DNA of 64,000 nt, taken from assembly GCF_900106595.1 (NCBI RefSeq), contig NZ_FNNC01000001.1, positions 868,001 to 932,000 of the forward strand, in the 5' to 3' direction. Position numbers and translations under genes: made by a program. The first letter of the stretch is position 1, and every line of letters starts with the position of its first letter. The stretch comes from Marinococcus luteus. Lineage in GTDB: Bacteria; Bacillota; Bacilli; Bacillales; Marinococcaceae. Below the pieces are notes generated by a model, which saw only the letters and a list, made by a program, of their open reading frames with translations, made no database searches and was not told where the DNA came from. Positions 24,370 to 33,092 of the stretch are shown here, one piece after another.

Positions 24370-25117
24370 CCGAACGCCGTCCTTCTTCCACTATTTCTCT
24401 TAAATATGAGGCTGCCTGATTAAATTCACTAAACTCTTTTACTGTATTCGACGAATGCCCTGCTTCCTCGCCGCGGGTGTTTACATAGATAGCTTCCCAT
24501 CCTGCATTTTCCGCACCCTCTACATCGTGGGCCCACGAGTCACCGACAAACAGCGCCCGTTTTTTCCGGCTGCCCAAAAGCTCCAGCGCTTCGTCAAAAA
24601 TTGCCGTCTTCGGCTTCGGTGCTTCGGCCATTTCAGATATAAAAAGATGACGGTGGTCGATCCAGCGGTCAAGCTGAAGCCGATAAAACTTTTCTTTTTG
24701 CAGTTTCTCTGATCCGTTTGTGATAATGCCGAGGCAGACGCTGCTTTTTGCGAGCGATTCCAACAAACCAGGTACACTCTCAAACAGTTCGCTGAATTCC
24801 GGCAGCCGCTGCTCGTACTCCTGATGAAACTCGAGAGCTTTCCGGCCGGAGCCCGGGAGCCCGAACGCGTGCATCGTTTCTACATACCGTTTGATCCGGT
24901 ACTGCTCCTGCGTAAGAATGCCTTCCTCATATTCCTGCCAAAACAAATCACAGTGATATTTAAACACCTCGAACCACTTGTCTTCATGAACGAACGGAGC
25001 TTCTTTATTCAGCTGCTGTCTGATAGAAACAAATACAGCTTTGATTGTTTTTTGAAAAGCTTTTTCGTGATCGTAAAGGGTGTTGTCCAGGTCGAAACAA
25101 ATCGTTGTCCAGCGCAT
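24362..25117 (-). CDS. HAD-superfamily hydrolase
   Basis: A 251-aa phosphatase-like protein of HAD subfamily IA. Motif I is CFDLDNTLYDH (nucleophile Asp at residue 9), motif II IITNGSEKLQ, motif III the Lys in APKPKTAIF, motif IV FVGDSWAHDVEGAENAG. A helical cap lies between motifs I and II (about residues 20-110). It resembles YjjG/YfnB-type nucleotide or small-phosphate phosphatases; the substrate is not predictable. The start follows AAGGTGG by 9 bases. It is the first gene of a run with yqgP, yqgQ and glcK. Confidence 0.88.
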   Translation of the reverse strand: MRWTTICFDLDNTLYDHEKAFQKTIKAVFVSIRQQLNKEAPFVHEDKWFEVFKYHCDLFWQEYEEGILTQEQYRIKRYVETMHAFGLPGSGRKALEFHQEYEQRLPEFSELFESVPGLLESLAKSSVCLGIITNGSEKLQKEKFYRLQLDRWIDHRHLFISEMAEAPKPKTAIFDEALELLGSRKKRALFVGDSWAHDVEGAENAGWEAIYVNTRGEEAGHSSNTVKEFSEFNQAASYLREIVEEGRRSDV

Positions 25118-25172
25118 GTAATTGTGCCACCTTTCTTCCTTCTATTATAGCAACCTCCCGCTAAAGGCGAAA

Positions 25173-25943
25173 TCAAAAGGAAAAGAAAGAAATAATGTAA
25201 AGCACTATAACCACCATACCGCCGCCAAAAGAACTCAACGCGTTCACAGCGTTGTTTGTCATCCATGAAATGCCCGAGGCGTGAATAGTTTTCCTTCCGT
25301 GATGGACCTCGTCTTCCGTATAGGACCCACATACGCTGCAACGATTCAGCCGTTCTGCATAAGCTCCGAGAAACGTATCGATAAAGCAGCCGCATACACC
25401 AGCTATACTTACAGCGATAAGCATAAAGTCGTTCATCTCTGAAGAAATGAAATAGGCACTTCCCCCCACAAGAAAAGCGCCGCCGAAAGCCCCCAGCGTT
25501 CCTGCCCCGGAAACCGCTCCGGAAAAACCGTTTTCTATCCGTTTTCGGCTGCGCACGTGAAACGGCCTGTCCCCAAACCGGCGGCCAACCTCTGACGCCC
25601 ACGTATCCGCATTTGATGCAGCCGCTGCGCCAACAGCAGCGGCTAAAAACCCTTCCCACGATACGGCACTGAACAAAGCAGCAAACATAAGCATCGGCCC
25701 TCCATTCGCCCCTACCTGCCAGCTGTCCCGCTGTTCCTTTTCCTGTTTATTCAAACGTGACAGGGCTGTCGAGCTCACAAAAAAAGTGAGAAGGGCTGCC
25801 GTTCCCAGCCACCCTGTCCACGTGTAAACAAGCGTGCCGAGCACTCCGGCTGATACCGTTGCGGCAAGCGTTAATGACCGCTTTCGCCAAATTACCAGCA
25901 AAAACAGTGCGAACACTAAACCGAGAACCGCTTCACTCCACAT
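25173..25943 (-). CDS. DUF92 family membrane protein
   Basis: A 256-aa polytopic membrane protein with the DUF92 pattern: GTLVYTWTGWLGTAALLTFF, the conserved SNADTWASEVGR motif, GNGFSG-like ENGFSGAVSGAGTLGAF and NNAVNALSSFGGG near the end. Plant DUF92 homologues (VTE6) act as phytyl-phosphate kinases, so a polyprenyl or lipid phosphate kinase role is possible but untested in bacilli. One CSVCGS pair is present. ATG at 25943 overlaps the yqgN stop by 11 bases; a longer frame to 25985 lies inside yqgN. Confidence 0.8.
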   Translation of the reverse strand: MWSEAVLGLVFALFLLVIWRKRSLTLAATVSAGVLGTLVYTWTGWLGTAALLTFFVSSTALSRLNKQEKEQRDSWQVGANGGPMLMFAALFSAVSWEGFLAAAVGAAAASNADTWASEVGRRFGDRPFHVRSRKRIENGFSGAVSGAGTLGAFGGAFLVGGSAYFISSEMNDFMLIAVSIAGVCGCFIDTFLGAYAERLNRCSVCGSYTEDEVHHGRKTIHASGISWMTNNAVNALSSFGGGMVVIVLYIISFFSF

Positions 25944-26496
25944 GAATAAGACCTTGGCTGCTGATGAGGGTTTGTACCGGCACATCGTGCGCTTCCACCG
26001 GAATACGATCCTGAAGCTGAAAAGGATGAATCAGGGCTGCCGTAGAAAAATCCGCACGCTTTAAAAAGCGGTCATAGTATCCGCCCCCGAATCCAATGCG
26101 GTAGCCCTGCCTGTTAAATACAAGACCAGGCACAAGAACAAGGTCAAGCTGCTCCGGAGGTACGAGGGGACAAATGTTTTTTTTAGGCTCGTATATCTGA
26201 CCGATAGTACGCTCGAGCTCCCCGAATGCCTGTATTTCATAAAAATCCATTCCGCGCTGTTCAGGCTCTATTTTAGGGACACACATCCGTTTGCCCTGCT
26301 GCCATCCAGTCTCAATAATCGGGCCGGTGTTTATCTCATTTTTGAGTGAAACAGTCACTGCAATCGTCTCCGCCTGTTTCCAGCCGCTCCATTGGAATAA
26401 GTATTCATAAATCTTTTTTTCTGCCTTCAGGCGGTCATTCCCGGAAAGATTTTGATACGCGCTGTTAACCTGCTGCCGGAGCATATGTTTATTCAA
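25933..26496 (-). CDS. yqgN: 5-formyltetrahydrofolate cyclo-ligase
   Basis: A 187-aa enzyme that converts 5-formyl-THF to 5,10-methenyl-THF with ATP. The signature LVPGLVFNRQGYRIGFGGGYYDRFL is clear, starting near residue 125, with MCVPKIEP and MDFYEI before it. The TTG start follows AAGGGG by 7 bases. It lies downstream of rpmG and upstream of the DUF92 gene; B. subtilis yqgN is in the same neighbourhood. Confidence 0.93.
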   Translation of the reverse strand: MNKHMLRQQVNSAYQNLSGNDRLKAEKKIYEYLFQWSGWKQAETIAVTVSLKNEINTGPIIETGWQQGKRMCVPKIEPEQRGMDFYEIQAFGELERTIGQIYEPKKNICPLVPPEQLDLVLVPGLVFNRQGYRIGFGGGYYDRFLKRADFSTAALIHPFQLQDRIPVEAHDVPVQTLISSQGLIHVE

Positions 26497-26551
26497 TTGT
26501 CTTCCCCTTTCATGTCTTTTTCATCGTAAAATGCTTTAAAGACAAAAGAAA

Positions 26552-26582
26552 AAGCAGCTGGAGATGTAATCTCCTGCTGCTT
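26552..26582 (-). terminator. Intrinsic terminator after rpmG
   Basis: On the reverse strand GCAGCAGGAGA pairs with TCTCCAGCTGC (one mismatch) and is followed by TTTTTCTTTT, directly after the rpmG stop. Confidence 0.8.
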
Positions 26583-26730
26583 ATTTCGTTTCGCGATGAA
26601 GAGTGTGCTTTCCTAAACGAGGAGAATATTTGTTCAACTCAATACGCTCAGGGTTTGTGCGTTTATTTTTGCTGGTGATGTAATTACGGTCACCAGTCTC
26701 TGTGCAGGCAAGCGTTATTTGTACACGCAT
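26581..26730 (-). CDS. rpmG: 50S ribosomal protein L33
   Basis: A 49-aa protein beginning [20 protein letters not shown] and ending TLHRETK, an unmistakable L33. It is short and basic and sits on the large subunit near the E site. Of the four cysteines of zinc-ribbon L33 only Cys9 remains; the second position is Thr12 and the later pair is replaced (KYSPRLGK), so this is a non-zinc (C-minus-like) form. It lies between pbpA and yqgN, the rpmGA position of B. subtilis. A terminator follows. No Zur site is visible upstream. Confidence 0.95.
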   Translation of the reverse strand: MRVQITLACTETGDRNYITSKNKRTNPERIELNKYSPRLGKHTLHRETK

Positions 26731-26914
26731 GTGATTCCCTCCCTACTTTCGTACATTTTTCATACTTAGTAATACTATCAGATTCCTAATTGTGCTTCAA
26801 GTCTGTGATGTTAGTTTTTCTCAGGAAAGTTAAGAAGATTTTTTGTAAAAGCGGCAAATCAGTAAAAAGTTTCAAGAACATAACGACTTGGCGCAGTCCT
26901 TTATCCCCACAGAA

Positions 26915-29017
26915 TTACTGTTCTTCTTCGTCACCGCCGGACTCTTCCTCGTCTCCTGCGTTTTCGCCGTCTTCTTCATTTTCACCTTCAGCATCGTCTT
27001 CGCTGCTTCCGGCGCCTGGACGTTCTTCCTTAAGGTTCACATACGCCTGCATCGTGTCGGCGGCGATGCTGTTGGCGATACCCGAACGCCCACCCTCATC
27101 ATCAACATAAACGTTGGGGACGACGACGCCTATGGCGATCTCCGGATCTTCATACGGTCCATAGGCAATAAAGGTCTGGTTGTTCACCTCTACTAATTCG
27201 TTATCGCTTTCCCTGCGGATACTGCGCTGAGCCGTACCGGTTTTCCCGGCAATTTCCATATTTACATCCGTGAAATAGCTGTCTGCTGTCCCCAAATCCG
27301 TGTTCACCACATCGTACATGCCCTCCTGGGCGATATCAAAGTATTCTTTGTCAATATTAACCCGGTTCAGCATCTCTGGTTCAAACTGGTGAAGCACCGC
27401 TCCCATTTCATCGGTATTACGGTTAGGTTCACGGATTTCTTTTACCAGGTGCGGCTCCATCCGTTGGCCATCGGAAGCGATGGTGGCAGAATACTGGGCC
27501 AGCTGCAGAGGTGTATACGTGTCAAACTGACCAAATGAGAAGTACAGCAGGCTTCCCGGGGCCCCTGTTCCTCCGTCAAGCCCTGTAGCCTCTGATGGAA
27601 GATCGATTCCTGTTTCTTCCCCCAGCCCAAACTGGCTGTAATAATCCCGCATTGTATCGTAGGAATTGTCCACTTTATCCAAATCAAAATTTGCACCGTC
27701 TCCACGTTCGTAATCCATTAGCCTCATGGCAATTTCAGACATAAACACGTTAGATGATTCCTGAATGGCACCGACAACGTCCACAGTGCCGATATCATGG
27801 GAAGAGCTAACATCCACTCCCCCTGGAAGTTCCAGCGGCGTGTCGTTGATTTCCGTATTTTCTGTAATAACTTCCTCCTGAAGACCGATCATGCCTGTCG
27901 CAGGCTTGATCGTTGACCCCATCTCGAACGTGTTTGTTACGTTCCCGAGTTGATCATCATATCCGTTCATGGCAAGTATTTCCCCGGTATTCGGGTCGAT
28001 CGCGGTCACATAGGCCTGCTCGTCGTTCGGAAACGCTCCCTCCGATTGCCCCATCTGATCATCAATTATCGTCTGTACTTCCCGCTGCAGATCCATATCA
28101 ATCGACAGCACGAGGTCATTGCCGCGGCTTCCATTATTCGTTTCCTCGGCGTCATCATCCTCACCGCTGACGGTTCCTTTTTTACCCCTGAGCGTGTCTT
28201 CATAGTATTCCTCGAGAAAGCTCTGGCCGACCTCGTCGGAACGCTGATACCCTTTGGCCAGAAACTCGGTTACGGTTTCTTCAGGGATTGACCCTACATT
28301 CCCGTAAAGGCTCTGAAAGGCCTGCGTGTACTGATAGTCGCGCCGGAAGTCCCTGGTTACATCCACTCCCTCAAGTTCATCCAGGCGTGAGCTGATCGCT
28401 GTAGCCTCGCCTTCTGTCAAATCCCGTTTGACACGCTGCGGCGAGTCATAGTACCCCGAAATCATTTCACTCCAGATAGCTACAACTTCCAGCTCTTCGT
28501 CGCTGATATCATTCAATTGTTCTTCTGTAATCCGGTCGAGCTGCACTTCATATGGATCTTTATCGTTTTCCATGAGCCGCTGCTCTTCTTTGTCTGAGAC
28601 AAGCTCCTCCGCTTCTTTTTCACGCGTTAAAAGCCAGTAGTCCTGCAAATTTCTTTCCGGCATGCTCTCACGGTCTGTTTCCTCTTCATCAAATTCAATC
28701 AGCTCAGCAAGTTCTTCAGCCGTCTGGAGGCGTTCTTCATCCTCATAGCTTCTCTGGTTCGTATACGTTAAAGTCAGAATAAGATTATTATCCACCAGCT
28801 CAGTTCCATTGCGGTCGTACATAATTCCGCGCGGGGCATCGACCCGGCTCGCCGATGTGGAGGCCGTTTCATTTACGTCTTCTTCATACGTATCACCCTC
28901 AACGATCTGCACGTATCCAAGTCGCAGGATTAATATCGAAAACAATATAAAAACAGCGAAAAAAAGAACGTTCAGCCGAAAAGGAATGGAAGGTTTTTTA
29001 TTTTTTCTGGAAGCCAC
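26915..29017 (-). CDS. pbpA: Class B penicillin-binding protein, PbpA type (PBP2a)
   Basis: A 700-aa monofunctional transpeptidase for lateral wall cross-linking. One membrane anchor is near residues 14-38, then a PBP dimerisation domain (about 55-300), then the transpeptidase with SxxK at STIK (about 368), SSN (about 421) and KTGT (about 592). B. subtilis PbpA (yqgF) is 716 aa. The dimerisation domain is very acidic, and the last 30 residues are almost only Glu, Asp and Gly. GTG at 29017 is preferred with GAGGG 7 bases upstream; the TTG at 29023 is too close to it. Single gene. Confidence 0.92.
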   Translation of the reverse strand: MASRKNKKPSIPFRLNVLFFAVFILFSILILRLGYVQIVEGDTYEEDVNETASTSASRVDAPRGIMYDRNGTELVDNNLILTLTYTNQRSYEDEERLQTAEELAELIEFDEEETDRESMPERNLQDYWLLTREKEAEELVSDKEEQRLMENDKDPYEVQLDRITEEQLNDISDEELEVVAIWSEMISGYYDSPQRVKRDLTEGEATAISSRLDELEGVDVTRDFRRDYQYTQAFQSLYGNVGSIPEETVTEFLAKGYQRSDEVGQSFLEEYYEDTLRGKKGTVSGEDDDAEETNNGSRGNDLVLSIDMDLQREVQTIIDDQMGQSEGAFPNDEQAYVTAIDPNTGEILAMNGYDDQLGNVTNTFEMGSTIKPATGMIGLQEEVITENTEINDTPLELPGGVDVSSSHDIGTVDVVGAIQESSNVFMSEIAMRLMDYERGDGANFDLDKVDNSYDTMRDYYSQFGLGEETGIDLPSEATGLDGGTGAPGSLLYFSFGQFDTYTPLQLAQYSATIASDGQRMEPHLVKEIREPNRNTDEMGAVLHQFEPEMLNRVNIDKEYFDIAQEGMYDVVNTDLGTADSYFTDVNMEIAGKTGTAQRSIRRESDNELVEVNNQTFIAYGPYEDPEIAIGVVVPNVYVDDEGGRSGIANSIAADTMQAYVNLKEERPGAGSSEDDAEGENEEDGENAGDEEESGGDEEEQ

Positions 29018-29114
29018 ACGCAATCCCTCTCTTAATATATGTAAGTTTGCTTGTTTCCAATTAAGTATAGCATAGAAAAAAGCCGCTGCCGAACTTCTGC
29101 TCTCTACCTAAACA

Positions 29115-29146
29115 GAAAAATCCGTTCCCAAATTCCGGGAACGGAT
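29115..29146 (-). terminator. Intrinsic terminator after sodA
   Basis: On the reverse strand ATCCGTTCCC pairs with GGGAACGGAT around a 7-base loop, followed by a T run. Confidence 0.85.
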
Positions 29147-29157
29147 CCTTAAATATA

Positions 29158-29769
29158 TTATTTAGCCGCCTGATAGTTCTTTTCAACTTCGTCCCAGTTT
29201 ACAACATTCCAGAATGCTGCTACATAATCCGGACGACGGTTTTGATACTTCAGGTAGTACGCGTGCTCCCAGACGTCGAGACCGAGAAGAGGAGTTTTCC
29301 CTTCCATGATCGGGGAATCCTGGTTGAGCGTATCCATAAGCTCAAGCTCGCCGTTATTTAATACGAGCCACGCCCAGCCGGAACCGAAACGTCCGACAGC
29401 TGTTGCGCCGAATTCTTCTTTAAATTTGTCAAAGCTTCCCCATTTACTCTTAATGGCATCTGCCACTTCGCCTTTTGGTTCGCCGCCGCCGTTAGGGCTG
29501 AGAAGCTTCCAGAAGATGGAGTGGTTGGAATGACCGCCGCCGTTATTTCTTACTGCGGTGCGGATGTCTTCAGGGACAGCGTTCAAATCGCTGATCAGTT
29601 CGTCAACGCTTTTGTTTTGAAGATCGCTGTGATTTTCCAAGGCTGAATTTAATTTTGTTACATACGTGTTATGGTGTTTATCATGGTGAATGTTCATTGT
29701 CTGCTCATCGATATGAGGCTCTAATGCGTTTGGTGCGTAAGGTAGATCTGGTAGTTGATGTGTACTCAT
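29158..29769 (-). CDS. sodA: Superoxide dismutase, Mn/Fe type
   Basis: A 203-aa enzyme that dismutates superoxide in the cytoplasm. Metal ligands are His in [12 protein letters not shown] (about 27), His in [11 protein letters not shown] (about 82), and Asp and His in [19 protein letters not shown] (about 164 and 168). GSGWAWLV and the Gly residues near 77 favour manganese. ATG at 29769 has AAGGAGGGC upstream; a longer frame to 29808 contains that site. Monocistronic, with a terminator, as in B. subtilis (yqgD). Confidence 0.96.
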   Translation of the reverse strand: MSTHQLPDLPYAPNALEPHIDEQTMNIHHDKHHNTYVTKLNSALENHSDLQNKSVDELISDLNAVPEDIRTAVRNNGGGHSNHSIFWKLLSPNGGGEPKGEVADAIKSKWGSFDKFKEEFGATAVGRFGSGWAWLVLNNGELELMDTLNQDSPIMEGKTPLLGLDVWEHAYYLKYQNRRPDYVAAFWNVVNWDEVEKNYQAAK

Positions 29770-29938
29770 ACAAAATGCCCTCCTTGAAAGTTCTGGTGAT
29801 TTGTTCAAAGTGACTTTGCGATAATTTAGTATACAAAATTACACTTAGTCTACTTTTATCTTACCAAAACAATTCTTATTTTTCAAATCGGCTTTCTGCT
29901 GTAATCAACTAGAAAGCCTGCCACGGTTGATTATTCCC

Positions 29939-30055
29939 TTATGCTTCTTCTTTAAACATAAAAATCTCGTCAGCCTTCGCTGCCCCCGTCAAAACCAGGT
30001 AATCAAAACCGGCTTTGTTCTTGACTGGGCCCGTCACGGCCGGAGCTGCCTTCAA
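29939..30055 (-). pseudogene. 38-codon coding remnant downstream of the tRNA array
   Basis: A short reverse frame whose translation looks like a real protein C-terminus: ...AVTGPVKNKAGFDYLVL..., then TGAAKADEIFMFKEEA and stop. It starts immediately after the T run of the tRNA terminator, has no ribosome binding site, and its only start candidate is TTG at 30055. I do not recognise the family. The likely reading is the 3' end of a gene lost by deletion or left after recombination at the tRNA genes. A genuine small gene is less likely. Confidence 0.35.
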
Positions 30056-30056
30056 A

Positions 30057-30091
30057 ATAAAAAAACTTTTCCGTCCTAACCGGAAAAGTTT
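30057..30091 (-). terminator. Terminator of the tRNA operon
   Basis: On the reverse strand AAACTTTTCCGG ttagga CGGAAAAGTTT followed by seven T, 40 bases after the last tRNA. Confidence 0.85.
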
Positions 30092-30133
30092 GCTGCGCAG
30101 TTATATAAAAATTAACATTTAAAATAATAATTA

Positions 30134-30226
30134 TGGCGGAGGAAGAGGGATTCGAACCCTCGCGAGCCGTAAAGCTCCTAACGGTTTTCGAGACCGTCCC
30201 CTTCAGCCGTACTTGGGTATTCCTCC
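30134..30226 (-). tRNA. tRNA-Ser (CGA)
   Basis: 93 bases with the long variable arm of serine tRNAs. The anticodon stem ACGGT/ACCGT encloses CTCGAAA, anticodon CGA, reading UCG. GGTTCGAATCC forms the T arm and CCA is encoded. Last gene of the array. Confidence 0.95.
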
Positions 30227-30256
30227 AGATACATATTTACCCACTTCTTCTTAAAG

Positions 30257-30333
30257 TGGTGGACCCTGTAGGACTCGAACCTACGACCGGACGGTTATGA
30301 GCCGTCTGCTCTAACCAACTGAGCTAAGGGTCC
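30257..30333 (-). tRNA. tRNA-Ile2 (CAT, expected lysidine-modified)
   Basis: 77 bases, acceptor GGACCCT, anticodon loop CTCATAA in stem GACGG/CCGTC, CCA encoded. The anticodon is CAT, but the body matches the minor isoleucine tRNA that TilS converts to read AUA, and it differs from the elongator tRNA-Met two genes upstream. The identity rests on recalled family features. Confidence 0.85.
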
Positions 30334-30357
30334 TTAAAAGCATTACAGACAAAAAAA

Positions 30358-30434
30358 TGGGGCGGTTGATGGGAATTGAACCCACGAATGCCGGAACCAC
30401 AATCCGGTGCGTTAACCACTTCGCCACAACCGCC
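30358..30434 (-). tRNA. tRNA-His (GTG)
   Basis: Anticodon loop TTGTGGT in stem CCGGA/TCCGG, anticodon GTG. The extra G at position -1 pairs with C73, the identity element of tRNA-His. CCA is encoded. Confidence 0.95.
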
Positions 30435-30454
30435 GTATGAGTATGTAAATATAT

Positions 30455-30531
30455 TGGTAGCGGCGGAGGGGATCGAACCCCCGACCTCACGGGTATGAAC
30501 CGTACGCTCTAGCCAGCTGAGCTACGCCGCC
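30455..30531 (-). tRNA. Elongator tRNA-Met (CAT)
   Basis: 77 bases, acceptor GGCGGCG, D arm GCTCAGCTGGCTAGAGC, anticodon loop TTCATAC, CCA encoded. The A1-U72 mismatch expected of an initiator is absent, so this is the elongator. Confidence 0.93.
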
Positions 30532-30532
30532 A

Positions 30533-30607
30533 TGGCTCCGCAGGCAGGATTCGAACCTGCGACCAATCGGTTAACAGCCGATTGCTCTACCACTGAGCTA
30601 CTGCGGA
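30533..30607 (-). tRNA. tRNA-Asn (GTT)
   Basis: 75 bases, acceptor TCCGCAG, anticodon loop CTGTTAA in stem ATCGG/CCGAT, anticodon GTT, CCA encoded. First gene of the five-tRNA transcript (Asn-Met-His-Ile2-Ser). Confidence 0.95.
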
Positions 30608-30638
30608 ATGTGTTACTGCCGTTTTTACGACAGTAATT

Positions 30639-30667
30639 ACTATATCATTTCCCTAAAAACGCGTCAA
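30639..30667 (-). promoter_or_regulatory. Sigma-A promoter of the tRNA array
   Basis: On the reverse strand TTGACG (30667-30662), 17 bases, TATAGT (30644-30639), about 30 bases before tRNA-Asn. Confidence 0.8.
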
Positions 30668-30685
30668 ACAGATTTTTGTATTTCT

Positions 30686-31168
30686 TTAAACAAGAATTAT
30701 TATAATATAAATGGCATTCACTAGCAATATACCGCCTTTTATAACAACGCTTGCGACAAATCCGCCGACAGACCCTACACCAATTTTACCAAGCTGCTTC
30801 CACGATTTCTGGCCGCCGATCAGCTCCCCGATAACAGCTCCGGCAAGCGCGCCGATCAGAATACCGGCGACCGGAATAATAAACGGGCCGACGACCAGGC
30901 CGATCAGGCTCCCCCAGATGCCGTATTTTGTACCACCGCTCCGTTGAATACCATAGTAATTAGCCGCGTAATCAATTACAAACAGCAGCACAGCAATGAC
31001 TGCCTGAATCACCCAGTAGACAACACCGATATCCGAAAATCCGTAGCCCAGTGCAAACATAAGTGCAGCAGCTGCGTGAAAAATCCCGCCCGGCAGAATT
31101 GGATATACAACCGCGACAAGCGCCAGCGCGTAACAGGCAATCCCCAGCAAATACCAAATCAGTTCCAT
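30686..31168 (-). CDS. yqgC: DUF456 family membrane protein (YqgC)
   Basis: A 160-aa protein with about four to five membrane segments and glycine-rich loops typical of DUF456 (IWGSLIGLVVGPFIIPVAGILIGALAGAVIGELI). The GPFxxPxxGxxxGAxxGAxxGE pattern is the family hallmark. Function is unknown. It lies upstream of the tRNA array and sodA, as yqgC lies near sodA in B. subtilis. The start follows GGAGG by 5 bases. Confidence 0.85.
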   Translation of the reverse strand: MELIWYLLGIACYALALVAVVYPILPGGIFHAAAALMFALGYGFSDIGVVYWVIQAVIAVLLFVIDYAANYYGIQRSGGTKYGIWGSLIGLVVGPFIIPVAGILIGALAGAVIGELIGGQKSWKQLGKIGVGSVGGFVASVVIKGGILLVNAIYIIIILV

Positions 31169-31230
31169 ATGTACCTCCCTTTGCAGATGTATTGTTATTC
31201 TATAGCCGCTTTTCTCTTTATATAATCAAT

Positions 31231-31261
31231 AAAAAAGAAGGAGGACCGCCTCCTTCTTTTC
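31231..31261 (-). terminator. Intrinsic terminator after the Na/phosphate symporter gene
   Basis: AAGAAGGAGG accg CCTCCTTCTT, perfect stem. The reverse strand continues with six T. Confidence 0.8.
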
Positions 31262-31266
31262 TCTTC

Positions 31267-32898
31267 TTATGAAACTTCCCGGTCGTCCAGTACCGTTTCG
31301 GCAATGTTCACTGAATGGTCGCCGATACGTTCGAGGTTACTGATCATGTCGACAAACACAATACCTGCAGAGCCGGAGCATCGTCCTTCATTCAAGCGGA
31401 GTATGTGTTTTTTACGCAGCTTCCGCTCCATCTTATCGATATCTTCTTCCTGTCTGGCAACCTGCTGGGCAATTTCATAGTCATCTTTTTCAAGTGCTTC
31501 AACAGCACGGTTAAACGTGCTGATCGTCAGCGTGAACATTTCATTCAAGTCTTTATACGCTTCTTCTGAGAGCGTCACTTTGTTGGTCAGCTGATAGTCC
31601 ACGAGTTCCATCACATTTTCCATATGGTCTCCGACACGCTCAATGTCACGGACGGTGTCCATCACCACTGAGTGTTTCCGTGAATTTTCTTTAGACAGGG
31701 AGCGTGCAGAAATACCGATCAAGTAATCTGTAATGTCTTTATCAAGGTTGTTGATCGCTTCTTCATAACGCACAATTTTTTCAGCGTCTTTTTTATTTTT
31801 TGTCTCCAGGTAGCTTTCGCTTTTTCTAAGGCCCTTGCCTGCATATTCAGCCATCCGCAGCGTTTCAAGCTTCGCCTGGTCCAAAGCGATTGCAGGAGAC
31901 TGGTAAATAAAGCTTGGATCCAGATGCTTCGGTTTGTATTCAATTTCTTCATCACTTCCGGGGACAAGCCTGGTTACTATATAGGCAAGCACCCCGACAA
32001 ACGGCAGCTGTATAATTACGTTCGACATATTAAATATGCCGTGCGCAAAAGCTATCGTCATCGGCTCGTTTAAATTAAGTGCATCCTGCAGAAAACTGAT
32101 GAAGGCTGTATAAGGAACAAGCAGAATAAGGATGAGCGTTGCGCCAATCAAGTTAAAGATAACGTGCGTCAAGGCTGTACGCTTTGCTGCCACAGAAGCG
32201 CCTATAGCCGCGATGACTGCTGTAACAGTTGTACCTATGTTATCCCCAAAAAGTATCGGCAGCGCAGCATCCAGTGATATCGCATTTTGCGTATACAGCT
32301 CCTGAAGCAGTCCGATCGTCGCTGAGGAACTCTGCAGTCCTACTGTAAAGACGACCCCTACCAGCAATCCTAAAAGCGGGTTGTTACTCATGCTGATGGT
32401 TAAATCGTTAAATGCCGGCAGTTCTTCGAGCGGTGCTACTCCATCCCCCATAAGTGAAAGCCCGAAAAACAGGGCCCCGAAGCCGAAAAAAGTTTGTCCT
32501 ATGTTGTTTACTTTTTTGTTTTTAAAGAAAAAGATCAGTACTGTACCAATAAATATAATCGGAAGAGCATATTCTTCGAGTTTAATCCCGATAATAAACG
32601 CCGTTACCGTTGTTCCGACGTTCGCTCCCATAATAACGCCTATCGCCTGCCGCAGCGTCATAAAGCCGGCGCTTACGAGACCGACCGTAAGTACTGTAGT
32701 TCCTGAACTTGATTGAATAAGTATAGTAACGATAATTCCAACCAGTACACCCATGAATGGGTTGGAGGTGAATTTATCCAGAAGATCCCGGAGCCTGTCG
32801 CCGGCAATTTTCTGCAGACCGTCGCCCATGTATTTAATTCCGAACAGGAATATCCCCAAACCACCAAAAAAAGTAAACAAAATCGTTTGAATATCCAA
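31267..32898 (-). CDS. Na+/phosphate symporter with C-terminal PhoU domain (NptA/YjbB type)
   Basis: A 543-aa membrane protein. Residues 1-310 hold the two inverted Na/Pi-cotransporter repeats, each with the QSSS signature (ILIQSSSGTTVLTVGL and VGLQSSSATIGLL), within about nine membrane segments. Residues 340-540 are a PhoU-like helical bundle with two RIGDH-type motifs (DIERVGDHMENV and NLERIGDHSVNI). Members move phosphate with sodium, in either direction. The TTG start has AAGGGGATG 6 bases upstream. Monocistronic with its own terminator. No pst operon is present here, although B. subtilis has one in this region. Confidence 0.9.
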   Translation of the reverse strand: MDIQTILFTFFGGLGIFLFGIKYMGDGLQKIAGDRLRDLLDKFTSNPFMGVLVGIIVTILIQSSSGTTVLTVGLVSAGFMTLRQAIGVIMGANVGTTVTAFIIGIKLEEYALPIIFIGTVLIFFFKNKKVNNIGQTFFGFGALFFGLSLMGDGVAPLEELPAFNDLTISMSNNPLLGLLVGVVFTVGLQSSSATIGLLQELYTQNAISLDAALPILFGDNIGTTVTAVIAAIGASVAAKRTALTHVIFNLIGATLILILLVPYTAFISFLQDALNLNEPMTIAFAHGIFNMSNVIIQLPFVGVLAYIVTRLVPGSDEEIEYKPKHLDPSFIYQSPAIALDQAKLETLRMAEYAGKGLRKSESYLETKNKKDAEKIVRYEEAINNLDKDITDYLIGISARSLSKENSRKHSVVMDTVRDIERVGDHMENVMELVDYQLTNKVTLSEEAYKDLNEMFTLTISTFNRAVEALEKDDYEIAQQVARQEEDIDKMERKLRKKHILRLNEGRCSGSAGIVFVDMISNLERIGDHSVNIAETVLDDREVS

Positions 32899-33036
32899 AC
32901 TCTACATCCCCTTAGTCGCTTTATGAATTTTGGCAGTTTTTTGCCGCACCCAATCTATTTTTAAAGTAAATTGAGTAGTTTGTAAAGGAAATATTAATTT
33001 TTCCCAAAGTTATTTAACTTTTAAGTTTTTCCCGTA

Positions 33037-33067
33037 AAAAAAGAGCAAGCCGCAGCTTCCTCTTTTT
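33037..33067 (-). terminator. Intrinsic terminator after the solo nfeD gene
   Basis: AAAAAAGAG-C-AAGC cgca GCTT-C-CTCTTTTTT with one internal mismatch, just after the stop codon in the reverse direction. Confidence 0.75.
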
Positions 33068-33092
33068 TCATGAATAACCTTTAATATGGAAA

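Noticed and set aside
30134-30607. Phage or island integration at the tRNA array
   Set aside because: No integrase, repeat of a tRNA 3' end or mobility gene is present; only a short coding remnant remains.
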